DNA from: Nitrospirota bacterium
Lineage (GTDB): Bacteria; Nitrospirota; UBA9217
Assembly (NCBI GenBank): GCA_035516965.1
Contig: DATIZR010000043.1
Location: 1-64,000 of the forward strand
Direction: 5' to 3'
DNA length: 64,000 nucleotides
The notes beneath the pieces were generated by a model. It had not been told where the DNA came from. It was given only the letters and a program-made list of their open reading frames with translations, and ran no database searches. A program made the translations under genes and the position numbers. Shown piece by piece: positions 1 to 7,196 of the stretch (position 1 is the stretch's first letter; each line of letters begins with the position of its first letter).

Positions 1-157
1 TAAACAGCGGCATTGTTACTGGCACCCCTTAAGGTGTTAACTGCACGTATCTGCTAATCGTTCTTTCTCAAGTTGTTCCGGTAGCCTGGTTTGCGTTGTG
101 ATCTGGTTTGCTAGCCGCGGTTGCTTGCTTCCCTAAAAGGGATTACTCAGGTCTTGA

Positions 158-526
158 TCATACATATCCTCGGGCCTTGAGTGCTATCCGGAGATGGCGG
201 ATCCATTTGTTGACCGTGTTGGTTTCGACCTGTTTACCAGAGCGCTCTGCGTCCAGGCTGAACAGGTGAGTCCTGATCTCGTCAAGAACCTTAGCCTTGA
301 TGCCGACCATGGTTCGGTTGCCGTAGAAGTCGAGGAGTTTCTGGAGGGCCAGCACATCGGCGCGTTGGGTGTTCGGGCTCTTGTCTTTCCGGAATTCCTT
401 GTACTCGGCAATAAGACCCGGAGATGATTTGTCCGAGTCTTGTCCGATGAATTTTTGCAACACCTGTATTGTCTTGACAATGCTATCTGCTTGTTTTATT
501 ATCCTTCTCCACAGGGTCGGGTCCAT
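158..526 (-). pseudogene. Truncated tyrosine-recombinase (integrase) N-terminal fragment
   Basis: The reading frame gives about 122 residues. Its second half looks like the helical core-binding (SAM-like) N-terminal domain of phage and island integrases: an SPNTQRADVLALQKLLDFYG-like helix, then a helix ending in NTVNKWIRHLRIALKARGY. The frame stops there, so the catalytic domain with the R-H-R-Y residues is absent, and I see no continuation in other frames down to base 1. I chose the ATG at 526 because the longer frame would translate through the tRNA fragment. The gene reads away from the tRNA-Gly 3' end at 545-571, the usual place for an integrase next to its attachment site. The family call rests on pattern recognition of a divergent domain. 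Confidence 0.6.
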
Positions 527-544
527 TTTCTGAGTGAGGTTTGA

Positions 545-571
545 CAGGTTCGAGACCCGTCGCCCGCTCCA
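545..571 (+). other. Displaced 3' end of a tRNA-Gly gene (attachment site)
   Basis: The segment reads as a T-loop TTCGAGA, the 3' half of a T stem CCCGT, an acceptor strand CGCCCGC, U73 and an encoded CCA at 569-571. The acceptor strand and U73 match bacterial tRNA-Gly. The left half of the T stem (ACAGG) has one mismatch and nothing upstream folds as the rest of a tRNA, so only the 3' end is present. This is what remains when an element integrates into the 3' end of a tRNA gene: the intact copy should lie beyond the left edge of the window, with the element between. Confidence 0.75.
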
Positions 572-609
572 TTTTCGCTTTCGTAGCGGCAACTCCTTCG
601 CAAACCGAC

Positions 610-640
610 CCCTTCCTGTTCGTTCAGGGAGGGTTTTTTT
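610..640 (+). terminator. Rho-independent terminator, probably of the former tRNA-Gly gene
   Basis: The stem CCTTCCTG/CAGGGAGG (611-618 with 625-632, one G-U pair, plus C610-G633) has a six-base loop and is followed by seven T residues at 634-640. It lies 40 bases after the CCA end of the tRNA fragment, as expected for a tRNA terminator, and before cobU. Confidence 0.8.
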
Positions 641-681
641 GTCCGGGGAGCCTCACCTACTCAAACAGGAAACAACAGCAG

Positions 682-1203
682 ATGGCGGACAGAATTTATT
701 TCATCACGGGCGGCGCCCGGTCGGGCAAATCGGCCTTCGCAGAAAAACTGGCAGGAACGATGGCCGGCAGCCGGGCGTATATCGCGACGGCGCAGGCCCT
801 GGACGAGGAAATGGCCGCCCGGATCGCGAAGCATCGCAGGGACCGGGGCACGGTCTGGGACACTTATGAGGAACCGCTCGCGGTCGCTGAGCTGCTCGGA
901 AAGCTTTCTGGCAGGTACTCGGTGACGCTTCTTGACTGCCTCACGCTGTGGCTCAGCAACGTCATGGCCCATACCGGAAGCGACGGGAGCGTTGTCTCCC
1001 GGACCGATGAACTTGCGGCCGCGGTCAGGGGCTTCAAGGGGAGCTGCATCCTCGTTTCGAATGAAGTGGGCCTCGGCATCGTGCCCGACAACCCGCTGGC
1101 CCGGAAATTCCGCGATCTTGCCGGCATGCTGAACCAGAAAATGGCCCATCTGGCGGACGAAGCATATTTTACCGCGGCCGGAATCCCGGTGAGGATCAAG
1201 TAA
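682..1203 (+). CDS. cobU: Adenosylcobinamide kinase / adenosylcobinamide-phosphate guanylyltransferase
   Basis: CobU phosphorylates adenosylcobinamide and then adds GMP to give adenosylcobinamide-GDP, in nucleotide-loop assembly of vitamin B12. The 173-residue protein has the P-loop GGARSGKS at residues 10-17, a His at 51 in RIAKHRRDRG that matches the guanylylated histidine of the family, and the later motifs LLDCLTLWLSN and VSNEVGLGIVP. Length is normal. The ATG at 682 follows a weak AGGA; the longer frame upstream would run through the terminator and tRNA remnant. It heads cobU-(cobT stub)-cobS-cobC. No cobalamin riboswitch is visible upstream, and the gene now sits at the junction with an integrated element, so its promoter is unclear. 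Confidence 0.93.
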   Translation: MADRIYFITGGARSGKSAFAEKLAGTMAGSRAYIATAQALDEEMAARIAKHRRDRGTVWDTYEEPLAVAELLGKLSGRYSVTLLDCLTLWLSNVMAHTGSDGSVVSRTDELAAAVRGFKGSCILVSNEVGLGIVPDNPLARKFRDLAGMLNQKMAHLADEAYFTAAGIPVRIK

Positions 1204-1221
1204 GCAGAAACTCGTACCAAC

Positions 1222-1416
1222 GATGTAGGGCACCGGAAGATGCTGGAGCACCTGGAGCAGGTGCCGCTTCTAGACCTGAACCTTCGGCTCGGGGAAGGAA
1301 CCGGCGCGGCGCTCGGCATCTCGCTGGTCGAGGCCGGATTGAAGGTGCTTGCCGAGATGGCGACGTTCGCTTCGGCCGGCGTTGCCGAGAAGAGCGAAGA
1401 GCAGGTCAGCACGTAG
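1222..1416 (+). pseudogene. cobT: C-terminal stub of cobT (DMB phosphoribosyltransferase)
   Basis: Just after the cobU stop, and in the same frame, the DNA encodes about 60 residues matching only the C-terminus of Cob[21 protein letters not shown] followed by [10 protein letters not shown] and [10 protein letters not shown]. Full CobT is about 350 residues, so more than 80 percent is missing. The retained GEG segment is the part thought to carry the catalytic glutamate of CobT. There is no start codon with a ribosome site at a sensible place, so I read this as a deletion remnant. CobT makes alpha-ribazole phosphate, which the downstream CobC and CobS need. Either another copy exists or lower-ligand activation has been lost. 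Confidence 0.85.
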
Positions 1417-1461
1417 CGGCCAAAGAAGCGCAACCCTGCCACGGACAGGGAAAGGGATCTC

Positions 1462-2232
1462 ATGATCAAGAACCTTATAACAGCGGTCCAGTTCCTTACG
1501 ATCTTTACGGTCCACCGTGAGTATCAGGATGAAGAGCGGAGTCTTGCCCGGTCCATAGTGTATTTTCCCATCGTCGGGTTCCTGATCGGATTTATCCTGA
1601 TCAATGCCGACAAGCTCATGATGCTGGTCGCGCTGCCGCAGACCATCGCCAATCTCCTCCTGGTCGGGCTTTCCGTGCTGGTGACCCGCGCGCTACACAT
1701 CGACGGCCTGGCCGATACTATGGATGGCCTCATGGGGGGGCGGGACCCGTCATCGCGTCTTGCGATCATGAGGGACAGCAGGCTTGGCACTGCGGGAGCG
1801 GTCGGGATTTTCTTCGTTCTGTCCGTGAAGTACCTGTCGTTGAACAACCTGTTCGAGAGCGAGCGGGTCGCCGCGCTCCTGACGGCACCGGTACTTGCCC
1901 GCTGGTCCCAGACGCTGATGCTGTTCAATGCGGAATACGGCAGGGAAGAGGGCATGGGCAAGGCGTTCGTGGGGCGTCTCCGGGCCAGCGGGCTCACTGC
2001 CGCCACCGCCATCGCACTCGGCCTTCTTGCATTCGTCGCCTTTCGCATGGACGCCCGCACGCTGATCCTCATCCTGAGCATGCTCGCCTGCGTTCTGCTT
2101 CTGACCTTCCTGGCCCGCTGGTATTTCAAGCGCAGGCTGGGGGGCGTGACCGGCGATGCTATCGGCGCGGTGAGCGAACTGAACGAAGTGCTGGTACTGC
2201 TTCTCTTCGTCATCTTCTCAAGCGGGAATTAA
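1462..2232 (+). CDS. cobS: Adenosylcobinamide-GDP ribazoletransferase (cobalamin synthase)
   Basis: This integral membrane enzyme joins adenosylcobinamide-GDP to alpha-ribazole (or its phosphate) to make cobalamin. The 256-residue protein has several hydrophobic helices and the family signature DGLADTMDGLMGGRDPSSR at residues 81-99, which holds the metal-binding acidic residues, followed by MRDSRLGTAGAVG. Length is typical. It starts 45 bases after the cobT stub and ends one base before cobC, so cobS and cobC are surely cotranscribed. Confidence 0.95.
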   Translation: MIKNLITAVQFLTIFTVHREYQDEERSLARSIVYFPIVGFLIGFILINADKLMMLVALPQTIANLLLVGLSVLVTRALHIDGLADTMDGLMGGRDPSSRLAIMRDSRLGTAGAVGIFFVLSVKYLSLNNLFESERVAALLTAPVLARWSQTLMLFNAEYGREEGMGKAFVGRLRASGLTAATAIALGLLAFVAFRMDARTLILILSMLACVLLLTFLARWYFKRRLGGVTGDAIGAVSELNEVLVLLLFVIFSSGN

Positions 2233-2233
2233 C

Positions 2234-2836
2234 ATGACGGTCACGCGGGTCTATCTCATGCGCCATGGTGAAGTGCAGAACGGCGGAGAGAAGCGGTACA
2301 ACGGCCACATCGATATCGACATAACCGGGAAAGGCGTCGAGCAGATGCATCGGCTCGCCGGCCTCCTGTCGGGAAAGCCGGTTGCCGAGGTCTATTCCAG
2401 CGACCTTATCCGGTCCCTGCGGGGAGCGGAGATCATAGCGCAGGCACTCGGCGGCACCGGCCGGACGGCCCTCCGGGAGCTCCGGGAACGGAGCGTTGGC
2501 GTCTGGGAAGGGCTGACCGCCGAAGAGATCAGGGACCGGTATCCCGGGGAATACGCGGCTTGGCGCTCGGACTTCCTCAATTACCGGCCGCCGAACGGCG
2601 AGTGCCTGCTCGATGTCCGCGACCGCGTCCTGCCAGTGTTCCGGAAGGCGGTGATAACCCATCCCGGAGAAGAAATCGCCATGCTGCTGCACGGCGGCGT
2701 GAACCGGGTGGTCCTCGCCGACGCCCTGGGCCTTGATCTCCGGAACCTGTTCCGGATCGAGCAGTCTTTCGGGGCCCTCAATATCATCGACTACTTTGAT
2801 GACGGCATGGCGGTTGTCAAGCTCCTGAACGGGTGA
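2234..2836 (+). CDS. cobC: Alpha-ribazole phosphatase-like histidine phosphatase
   Basis: The 200-residue protein belongs to the phosphoglycerate-mutase-like histidine phosphatases, with the catalytic RHGE at residues 10-13 and a second histidine in LLHGGVNR. The family removes phosphate from alpha-ribazole-5'-phosphate or from adenosylcobalamin phosphate. The family alone would not settle the substrate; one-base spacing from cobS does. Sequence after the stop (2837 on) is the promoter region of the thiamin operon. Confidence 0.88.
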   Translation: MTVTRVYLMRHGEVQNGGEKRYNGHIDIDITGKGVEQMHRLAGLLSGKPVAEVYSSDLIRSLRGAEIIAQALGGTGRTALRELRERSVGVWEGLTAEEIRDRYPGEYAAWRSDFLNYRPPNGECLLDVRDRVLPVFRKAVITHPGEEIAMLLHGGVNRVVLADALGLDLRNLFRIEQSFGALNIIDYFDDGMAVVKLLNG

Positions 2837-2847
2837 CAGGAAAAACG

Positions 2848-2876
2848 TTGACTTTGCCAATTCCCTGCTGTATTGT
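2848..2876 (+). promoter_or_regulatory. Sigma-70 promoter of the thi operon
   Basis: TTGACT (2848-2853) and TATTGT (2871-2876) are separated by 17 bases and sit just upstream of the TPP riboswitch, so transcription would start close to the 5' side of the aptamer. Confidence 0.7.
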
Positions 2877-2888
2877 GGGATCATAAAA

Positions 2889-2978
2889 ACCTGGGGGAGC
2901 CGAATGGCTGAGAGTCCTGAAGGGACGACCCTTAGAACCTGATCCGGATAGTGCCGGCGTAGGGAAGGCAAGGAAAGC
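2889..2978 (+). promoter_or_regulatory. TPP (THI-box) riboswitch aptamer
   Basis: The aptamer has the classical THI-box parts in order: GGGG near 2892, CTGAGA at 2909-2914, the ACCCTTAGAACCTGATC segment around 2928-2944, and the closing GCCGGCGTAGGGAA around 2953-2966. It lies between a sigma-70 promoter and an intrinsic terminator and directly precedes thiS, so TPP should switch off the operon by transcription termination. Confidence 0.95.
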
Positions 2979-2998
2979 ATCTCAGCAGCACATGCAAG

Positions 2999-3025
2999 CC
3001 GTATCCTTCCGGGTACGGTTTTTTT
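2999..3025 (+). terminator. Riboswitch expression-platform terminator
   Basis: The stem CCGTATCC/GGGTACGG (2999-3006 with 3011-3018, one G-U pair) has a TTCC loop and is followed by seven T residues. It sits about 20 bases after the TPP aptamer and 58 bases before thiS, so it is the likely attenuator. Confidence 0.88.
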
Positions 3026-3083
3026 ATTTCAGCGGTGCGGTAGTACCTGTTGCAGGTGAGCGCAGGGGAATCGGGAACCGGGC

Positions 3084-3350
3084 ATGCATATTGTTCTGAA
3101 TGGAGAAAAAAGGGAAGTCCCCGACGAACTGACGGTCGGCTCCCTGCTCGCACATCTGAATATCCAGCCGCAGCGCGTGGCCGTTGAGCTGAACGAGATG
3201 ATTGTCAGGAAAGAACGCTATGAACAGTCCGTTGTCAGGGACGGCGATTCTCTAGAAGTCGTCAGCTTCATGGGCGGCGGAGGTTTTTCAGCAATGGTTG
3301 TCCGTACCGGTCCCTTTCGGGGAACGTTTAATAAGAAGATAGAGAAGTAA
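3084..3350 (+). CDS. thiS: Sulfur carrier protein ThiS with C-terminal tail
   Basis: ThiS carries sulfur as a C-terminal thiocarboxylate for the thiazole ring of thiamin. Residues 1-67 form a normal ThiS beta-grasp ending SFMGGGG (64-67), where the family normally stops. Here the frame continues for 21 residues ([14 protein letters not shown]..., 67/68-88) before TAA at 3348-3350. Neither shifted frame stops near the GG, so one frameshift would not restore a normal end. A protease would have to expose the GG before adenylation, unless another ThiS exists. It is followed 16 bases later by thiG. Confidence 0.9.
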   Translation: MHIVLNGEKREVPDELTVGSLLAHLNIQPQRVAVELNEMIVRKERYEQSVVRDGDSLEVVSFMGGGGFSAMVVRTGPFRGTFNKKIEK

Positions 3351-3366
3351 AAGCGAGGAACGGGAA

Positions 3367-4146
3367 ATGAACGATGTGCTTGTCATAGCGGGAATCCAGT
3401 TTCACTCACGCCTCTGGGTTGGGACCGGGAAGTACAGGGATTTTGCGGAGACGAAGAAGGCGATCGAGATTTCCGGGACGGACGTGGTCACGGTCTCGGT
3501 CCGGCGCGTGAACATCATCGACAAGAGCAAGGAGAACCTGCTCGACTACATCGACCCGACAAAGTACAAGATCCTGCCGAACACGGCCGGTTGTTACACG
3601 TCCAAGGACGCGATCCGGACAGCGCTGCTCGCTGCCGAGGCGGGGATCACCAAGCTCGTCAAGCTCGAGGTGATCGGCGATGCGAAGACACTGTTCCCGG
3701 ACAATGAGGCGACGCTCGAAGCGGCGAAGGTCCTGGTCAAGGAGGGGCTGATCGTGCTGCCCTATACCAGTGATGATCCGATCATGGCAAAGAAGCTCGT
3801 CGATATCGGCTGTCCGGCGATCATGCCGCTCGCCGCGCCGATCGGCTCCGGTCTCGGCATCAGGAACCCTTACAATATCCGGATCATCATGGAGACCGTG
3901 AAGGTTCCCATCATTGTCGACGCCGGCGTCGGAACGGCTTCGGACGTTGCGCTCGCCATGGAGCTGGGGTGCGACGCGGTGCTTCTGAACACGGCCATAG
4001 CCGGGGCCCAGGACCCGATTGCCATGGCTGAGGCCATGAAGTATGGCGTCCTCGCCGGCCGTCTCGCGTATAAAGCGGGACGAATACCGAAAAAGCTCTA
4101 TGCCACGGCCAGCAGTCCGCTGGAAGGAGTGATCGGGAGCTCATGA
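3367..4146 (+). CDS. thiG: Thiazole synthase
   Basis: ThiG condenses deoxyxylulose 5-phosphate, dehydroglycine and ThiS-thiocarboxylate sulfur to make the thiazole phosphate. The 259-residue protein is a TIM barrel with the imine-forming lysine in [10 protein letters not shown] (about K99), an early [10 protein letters not shown] segment, and the phosphate-binding [10 protein letters not shown] and [10 protein letters not shown] loops. Length is normal. It sits directly after thiS and before thiE. No thiH or thiO is visible, so the source of dehydroglycine is not in this window. Confidence 0.96.
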   Translation: MNDVLVIAGIQFHSRLWVGTGKYRDFAETKKAIEISGTDVVTVSVRRVNIIDKSKENLLDYIDPTKYKILPNTAGCYTSKDAIRTALLAAEAGITKLVKLEVIGDAKTLFPDNEATLEAAKVLVKEGLIVLPYTSDDPIMAKKLVDIGCPAIMPLAAPIGSGLGIRNPYNIRIIMETVKVPIIVDAGVGTASDVALAMELGCDAVLLNTAIAGAQDPIAMAEAMKYGVLAGRLAYKAGRIPKKLYATASSPLEGVIGSS

Positions 4147-4225
4147 TTCATTGCAAAGTGGCTGAGTGCAAATGTGAATGTGATCCCGGGTCTTCCACTT
4201 TCCGGTCTGCAATTTGACATGTGCA

Positions 4226-4849
4226 ATGAAATTGGATTTTAAACTCTATCTCATTACCGACCGGAAACAGACGAAGGTTCCGCTGCCTGATGCGGTACGG
4301 ATGGCGCTCCAGGGCGGCGTCAGGGCGATCCAACTCCGTGAGAAGGATCTTCCCGTACGCGACCTTCTTGACCTGTCCCATGAACTCCGGAAACTGACCC
4401 GGCAATTCGGTGCAAAGCTTTTCATCAATGACCGCGTTGATGTCGCCGTTGCGGTCGATGCAGACGGAATTCATCTCGGACATCAGAGTATGCCGCCCGA
4501 AGCGGTCAGAAAGATAGTGGGCAGGGACAGGATCATAGGGGTATCGACGCACAACATTCTGGAAGCAAAGGCAGCTGAAGCAGGAGGGGCGGATTTCATA
4601 ACCTTTGGGCCTGTATTTTTTACTCCATCAAAAGCAAGCTTTGGAGATGCAGTGGGGTTGGAATATCTGAAAAGTGCTAGCAATGCAGTATTAATCCCTA
4701 TATATGGGCTTGGTGGCTTAAAAAGTGGGAATATAAAACAAGTCATTGCTTACGGCGCCTATGGTGTTTCCATGATCTCGGCAATCTTTACTGCTGATGA
4801 CATCCAGAAGGCTGCTGAAACAGCGGTGGGAGAAGCAGGCCGGAACTGA
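4226..4849 (+). CDS. thiE: Thiamin-phosphate synthase
   Basis: ThiE joins HMP-pyrophosphate to thiazole phosphate, giving thiamin phosphate. The 207-residue protein has YLITDR at the first strand, QLREKDL (36-42), the FGPVFFTPSK loop and a C-terminal YGLGGL segment. I chose the ATG at 4226; a TTG at 4214 in the same frame is possible, and neither has a clear ribosome site. From about 4555 to 4760 the gene is distinctly AT-richer than its neighbours, with AAA, ATA and TTA codons that are rare elsewhere in the operon. Confidence 0.93.
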   Translation: MKLDFKLYLITDRKQTKVPLPDAVRMALQGGVRAIQLREKDLPVRDLLDLSHELRKLTRQFGAKLFINDRVDVAVAVDADGIHLGHQSMPPEAVRKIVGRDRIIGVSTHNILEAKAAEAGGADFITFGPVFFTPSKASFGDAVGLEYLKSASNAVLIPIYGLGGLKSGNIKQVIAYGAYGVSMISAIFTADDIQKAAETAVGEAGRN

Positions 4850-4920
4850 TGCAATGACAAGGCGGCCACCCATGGGTACTCTGAGGGTATCCGCCGTGCC
4901 GACACAATCGAGGTGATCTT

Positions 4921-6240
4921 ATGACGCAGATTCTTGAAGCAAGGAAAGGCAATATCACACCCGAGATGGAAGCTGTGGCCCGGGCTGAAGGAGTCGGCAT
5001 TGACCATATCATCGATGGAGTGGCCCGGGGCACGATCGTCATTACCAGAAACAAGACGCATGCGTCAATAAGCCCGCTCGGCATCGGAAAGGGACTTCGG
5101 ACCAAGATCAACGCGAACATCGGGACCTCGAAGGACCGGATGTCTATTGAAGGCGAGCTCGAAAAGCTGAAAGTTGCCGTAGTCGCTGGCGCTGATGCGG
5201 TCATGGACCTGTCGACCGGCGGACCTATTGTCGGGATACGCAGGGAGATCCTGAAGCACTCCACTGTCTCCATCGGCACCGTGCCGATCTATCAGGCTGC
5301 GGTCGAGACCGTTGAACAGGGGAAACCGATAGTCCAGATGGACCCCGACCTCCTGTTCCGGGTGATCGAGCAGCAGGCAGAGGAAGGCGTGGATTTTGTG
5401 ACCGTGCACTGCGGCGTCACCACCTCGAGCTTGGAGCGGCTCAAGAAACAGGGCAGGATCATGGACGTCGTCAGCCGGGGGGGCGCTTTCCACATAGAAT
5501 GGATCATCTATAATGGGATGGAGAACCCGCTGTTCACGCAGTACGACCGGCTGATCGAGATTGCCAAGAAATATGACGTCACCCTTTCGCTCGGCGACGG
5601 CATGCGGCCGGGGTGTCTTGCCGATGCCACGGACCGTGCCCAGATCGAAGAGCTGATCACGCTGGGAGAACTGCGCGACGTCGCCCATGAAGGAGGGGTG
5701 CAGGTGATGATCGAAGGACCGGGCCACGTGCCGATCAACCAGGTCGAGACGAACATGAAGATCCAGAAGGAACTCTGCAAGGGAGCGCCGTTCTATGTGC
5801 TCGGGCCGCTCGTGACCGACGTGGCTCCCGGCTATGATCATATAACTTCCGCCATCGGCGGCGCCATTGCGGGGGCCGCCGGTGCCGACTTCCTCTGCTA
5901 TGTAACGCCGTCCGAGCATCTTCGTTTGCCGGACCTTGATGACGTGCGCGAGGGAGTCATCGCCTCCCGCATCGCGGCCCACGCAGCCGATATCGCAAAA
6001 GGTGTAAAGGGCGCAATGGACTGGGACAAGGAAATGGCACGGCGTCGCAAGGCGCTTGACTGGAAAGGTCAGATCGAGCTGTCGATGAATCCCGAACGCG
6101 CGCGAAAATTGCGCGAATCGAGCATGCCGAAGGAATCGGACGTCTGCACCATGTGCGGCGAGTTCTGCTCCATGAAGGGCATGTCGCAGTACCTGAAGAA
6201 GGAAGACCGTAGCCGGAAAGCAGAAGTAACAAAACCATAG
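4921..6240 (+). CDS. thiC: Phosphomethylpyrimidine synthase (short form)
   Basis: ThiC is a radical-SAM enzyme that rearranges aminoimidazole ribotide into HMP phosphate. The 439-residue protein is the short form without the N-terminal domain of the 600-residue enterobacterial enzyme. Core motifs include MDLSTGGPI, SLGDGMRPG, EGPGHVP and the zinc-site region. The C-terminal cluster motif reads CTMCGEFC with Cys at about 409, 412 and 416, which is CX2CX3C. A good ribosome site (GAGGTG) lies seven bases before the ATG at 4921. Confidence 0.96.
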   Translation: MTQILEARKGNITPEMEAVARAEGVGIDHIIDGVARGTIVITRNKTHASISPLGIGKGLRTKINANIGTSKDRMSIEGELEKLKVAVVAGADAVMDLSTGGPIVGIRREILKHSTVSIGTVPIYQAAVETVEQGKPIVQMDPDLLFRVIEQQAEEGVDFVTVHCGVTTSSLERLKKQGRIMDVVSRGGAFHIEWIIYNGMENPLFTQYDRLIEIAKKYDVTLSLGDGMRPGCLADATDRAQIEELITLGELRDVAHEGGVQVMIEGPGHVPINQVETNMKIQKELCKGAPFYVLGPLVTDVAPGYDHITSAIGGAIAGAAGADFLCYVTPSEHLRLPDLDDVREGVIASRIAAHAADIAKGVKGAMDWDKEMARRRKALDWKGQIELSMNPERARKLRESSMPKESDVCTMCGEFCSMKGMSQYLKKEDRSRKAEVTKP

Positions 6241-6271
6241 GGCAATTCCTGTTAAGCGAAAGGTACCAAAC

Positions 6272-7123
6272 ATGAACAGATTCAAAGAAATCTTCATTCT
6301 CACATCGTTACTGTGCCTGCCGTATATTGCTCATGCGCAGGAAAAAGCGCTCCAGCCCGAGATCATCCTTGAACCAGCGAAGCCCGGACCGGGAGATCTT
6401 TTGGTCGTTACCATCAAGAACGCACCAGGGACGCCGGAAGGTAAGTTTAACAACAAGAAGATCTACTTCAATCCTTCGAAAGATTCGTTCAAGGCAATAG
6501 TCGCCATCGATTACTTTACCGAACCCGGGAAGTACGATCTCGAAATTTCTTCGAATGGCTCTACTCTCAAACAGGTCGTGGAAGTCATCAAGAAGGAATA
6601 TGAGGTCCAGCAGTTGACTCTCCCCAAACACATGGTGGAACTGTCTGCCAAAGACGAGGCGCGCGCTGAGCGGGACCAGCAAAAAATGGCGGCTATCTGG
6701 CCCAACGAAACCGGCCGTTCATGGACGGGAGACTTTGTCAATCCTCTTGAAGGCGAGATTATAACGCCTTTCGGCGTCCGGAGGATCATCAATAACATTC
6801 CGAAAAGCCCGCACACCGGCGTTGATGTCAAGGGAAATAAAGGAGATAAAATAATCGCACCGAATAACGCAGTAGTTGCCCTCGTCGACAACCAGTTCTT
6901 TGCCGGCAAGGCACTGGTGCTGAACCACGGCCAGGGCATTTACACCATGTTCTTCCACCTCTCCAAGGTCCTCGTCAAGCCGGGACAGGAAGTCAAGAAA
7001 GGTGATGTCATTGCGCTTGTCGGCTCCACGGGCCGCGCCACGGGACCGCACTTGCACTGGGGGGCGCGGGTGCAGGGCGCGCGTATAGACCCGCTGGAAC
7101 TGGTACATCTGAAGTTGGAATGA
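6272..7123 (+). CDS. Secreted M23 (LytM-type) peptidase
   Basis: The 283-residue protein starts with a signal peptide (residues 1 to about 22, cleaved near AHA-QE). A beta-rich middle domain (about 25-110) resembles a bacterial Ig-like or substrate-binding fold, and a C-terminal LytM domain follows. Zinc ligands are visible as HTGVD (H181, D185) and GPHLH (H260, H262), so the enzyme looks active rather than a degenerate activator. Such enzymes cut peptidoglycan cross-links in the periplasm. It lies between thiC and thiD in the same direction, 31 bases after thiC, but has no evident role in thiamin synthesis. Confidence 0.9.
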   Translation: MNRFKEIFILTSLLCLPYIAHAQEKALQPEIILEPAKPGPGDLLVVTIKNAPGTPEGKFNNKKIYFNPSKDSFKAIVAIDYFTEPGKYDLEISSNGSTLKQVVEVIKKEYEVQQLTLPKHMVELSAKDEARAERDQQKMAAIWPNETGRSWTGDFVNPLEGEIITPFGVRRIINNIPKSPHTGVDVKGNKGDKIIAPNNAVVALVDNQFFAGKALVLNHGQGIYTMFFHLSKVLVKPGQEVKKGDVIALVGSTGRATGPHLHWGARVQGARIDPLELVHLKLE

Positions 7124-7196
7124 GACCGGACTTGCCTCTCAGCTGCGGAGCCGATAAAAATATTACATTGTGTCTTGATAGTGAACAAGAGAGCGC

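Noticed and set aside
641-681. Cobalamin riboswitch upstream of cobU
   Set aside because: Only 41 bases separate the terminator from cobU, with no B12-box; there is not enough room.
5065-6303. Long minus-strand frame opposite thiC (412 codons)
   Set aside because: It is an antisense shadow of a well-supported gene in GC-rich sequence; its translation is His/Arg/Gly-rich with no recognisable domain.
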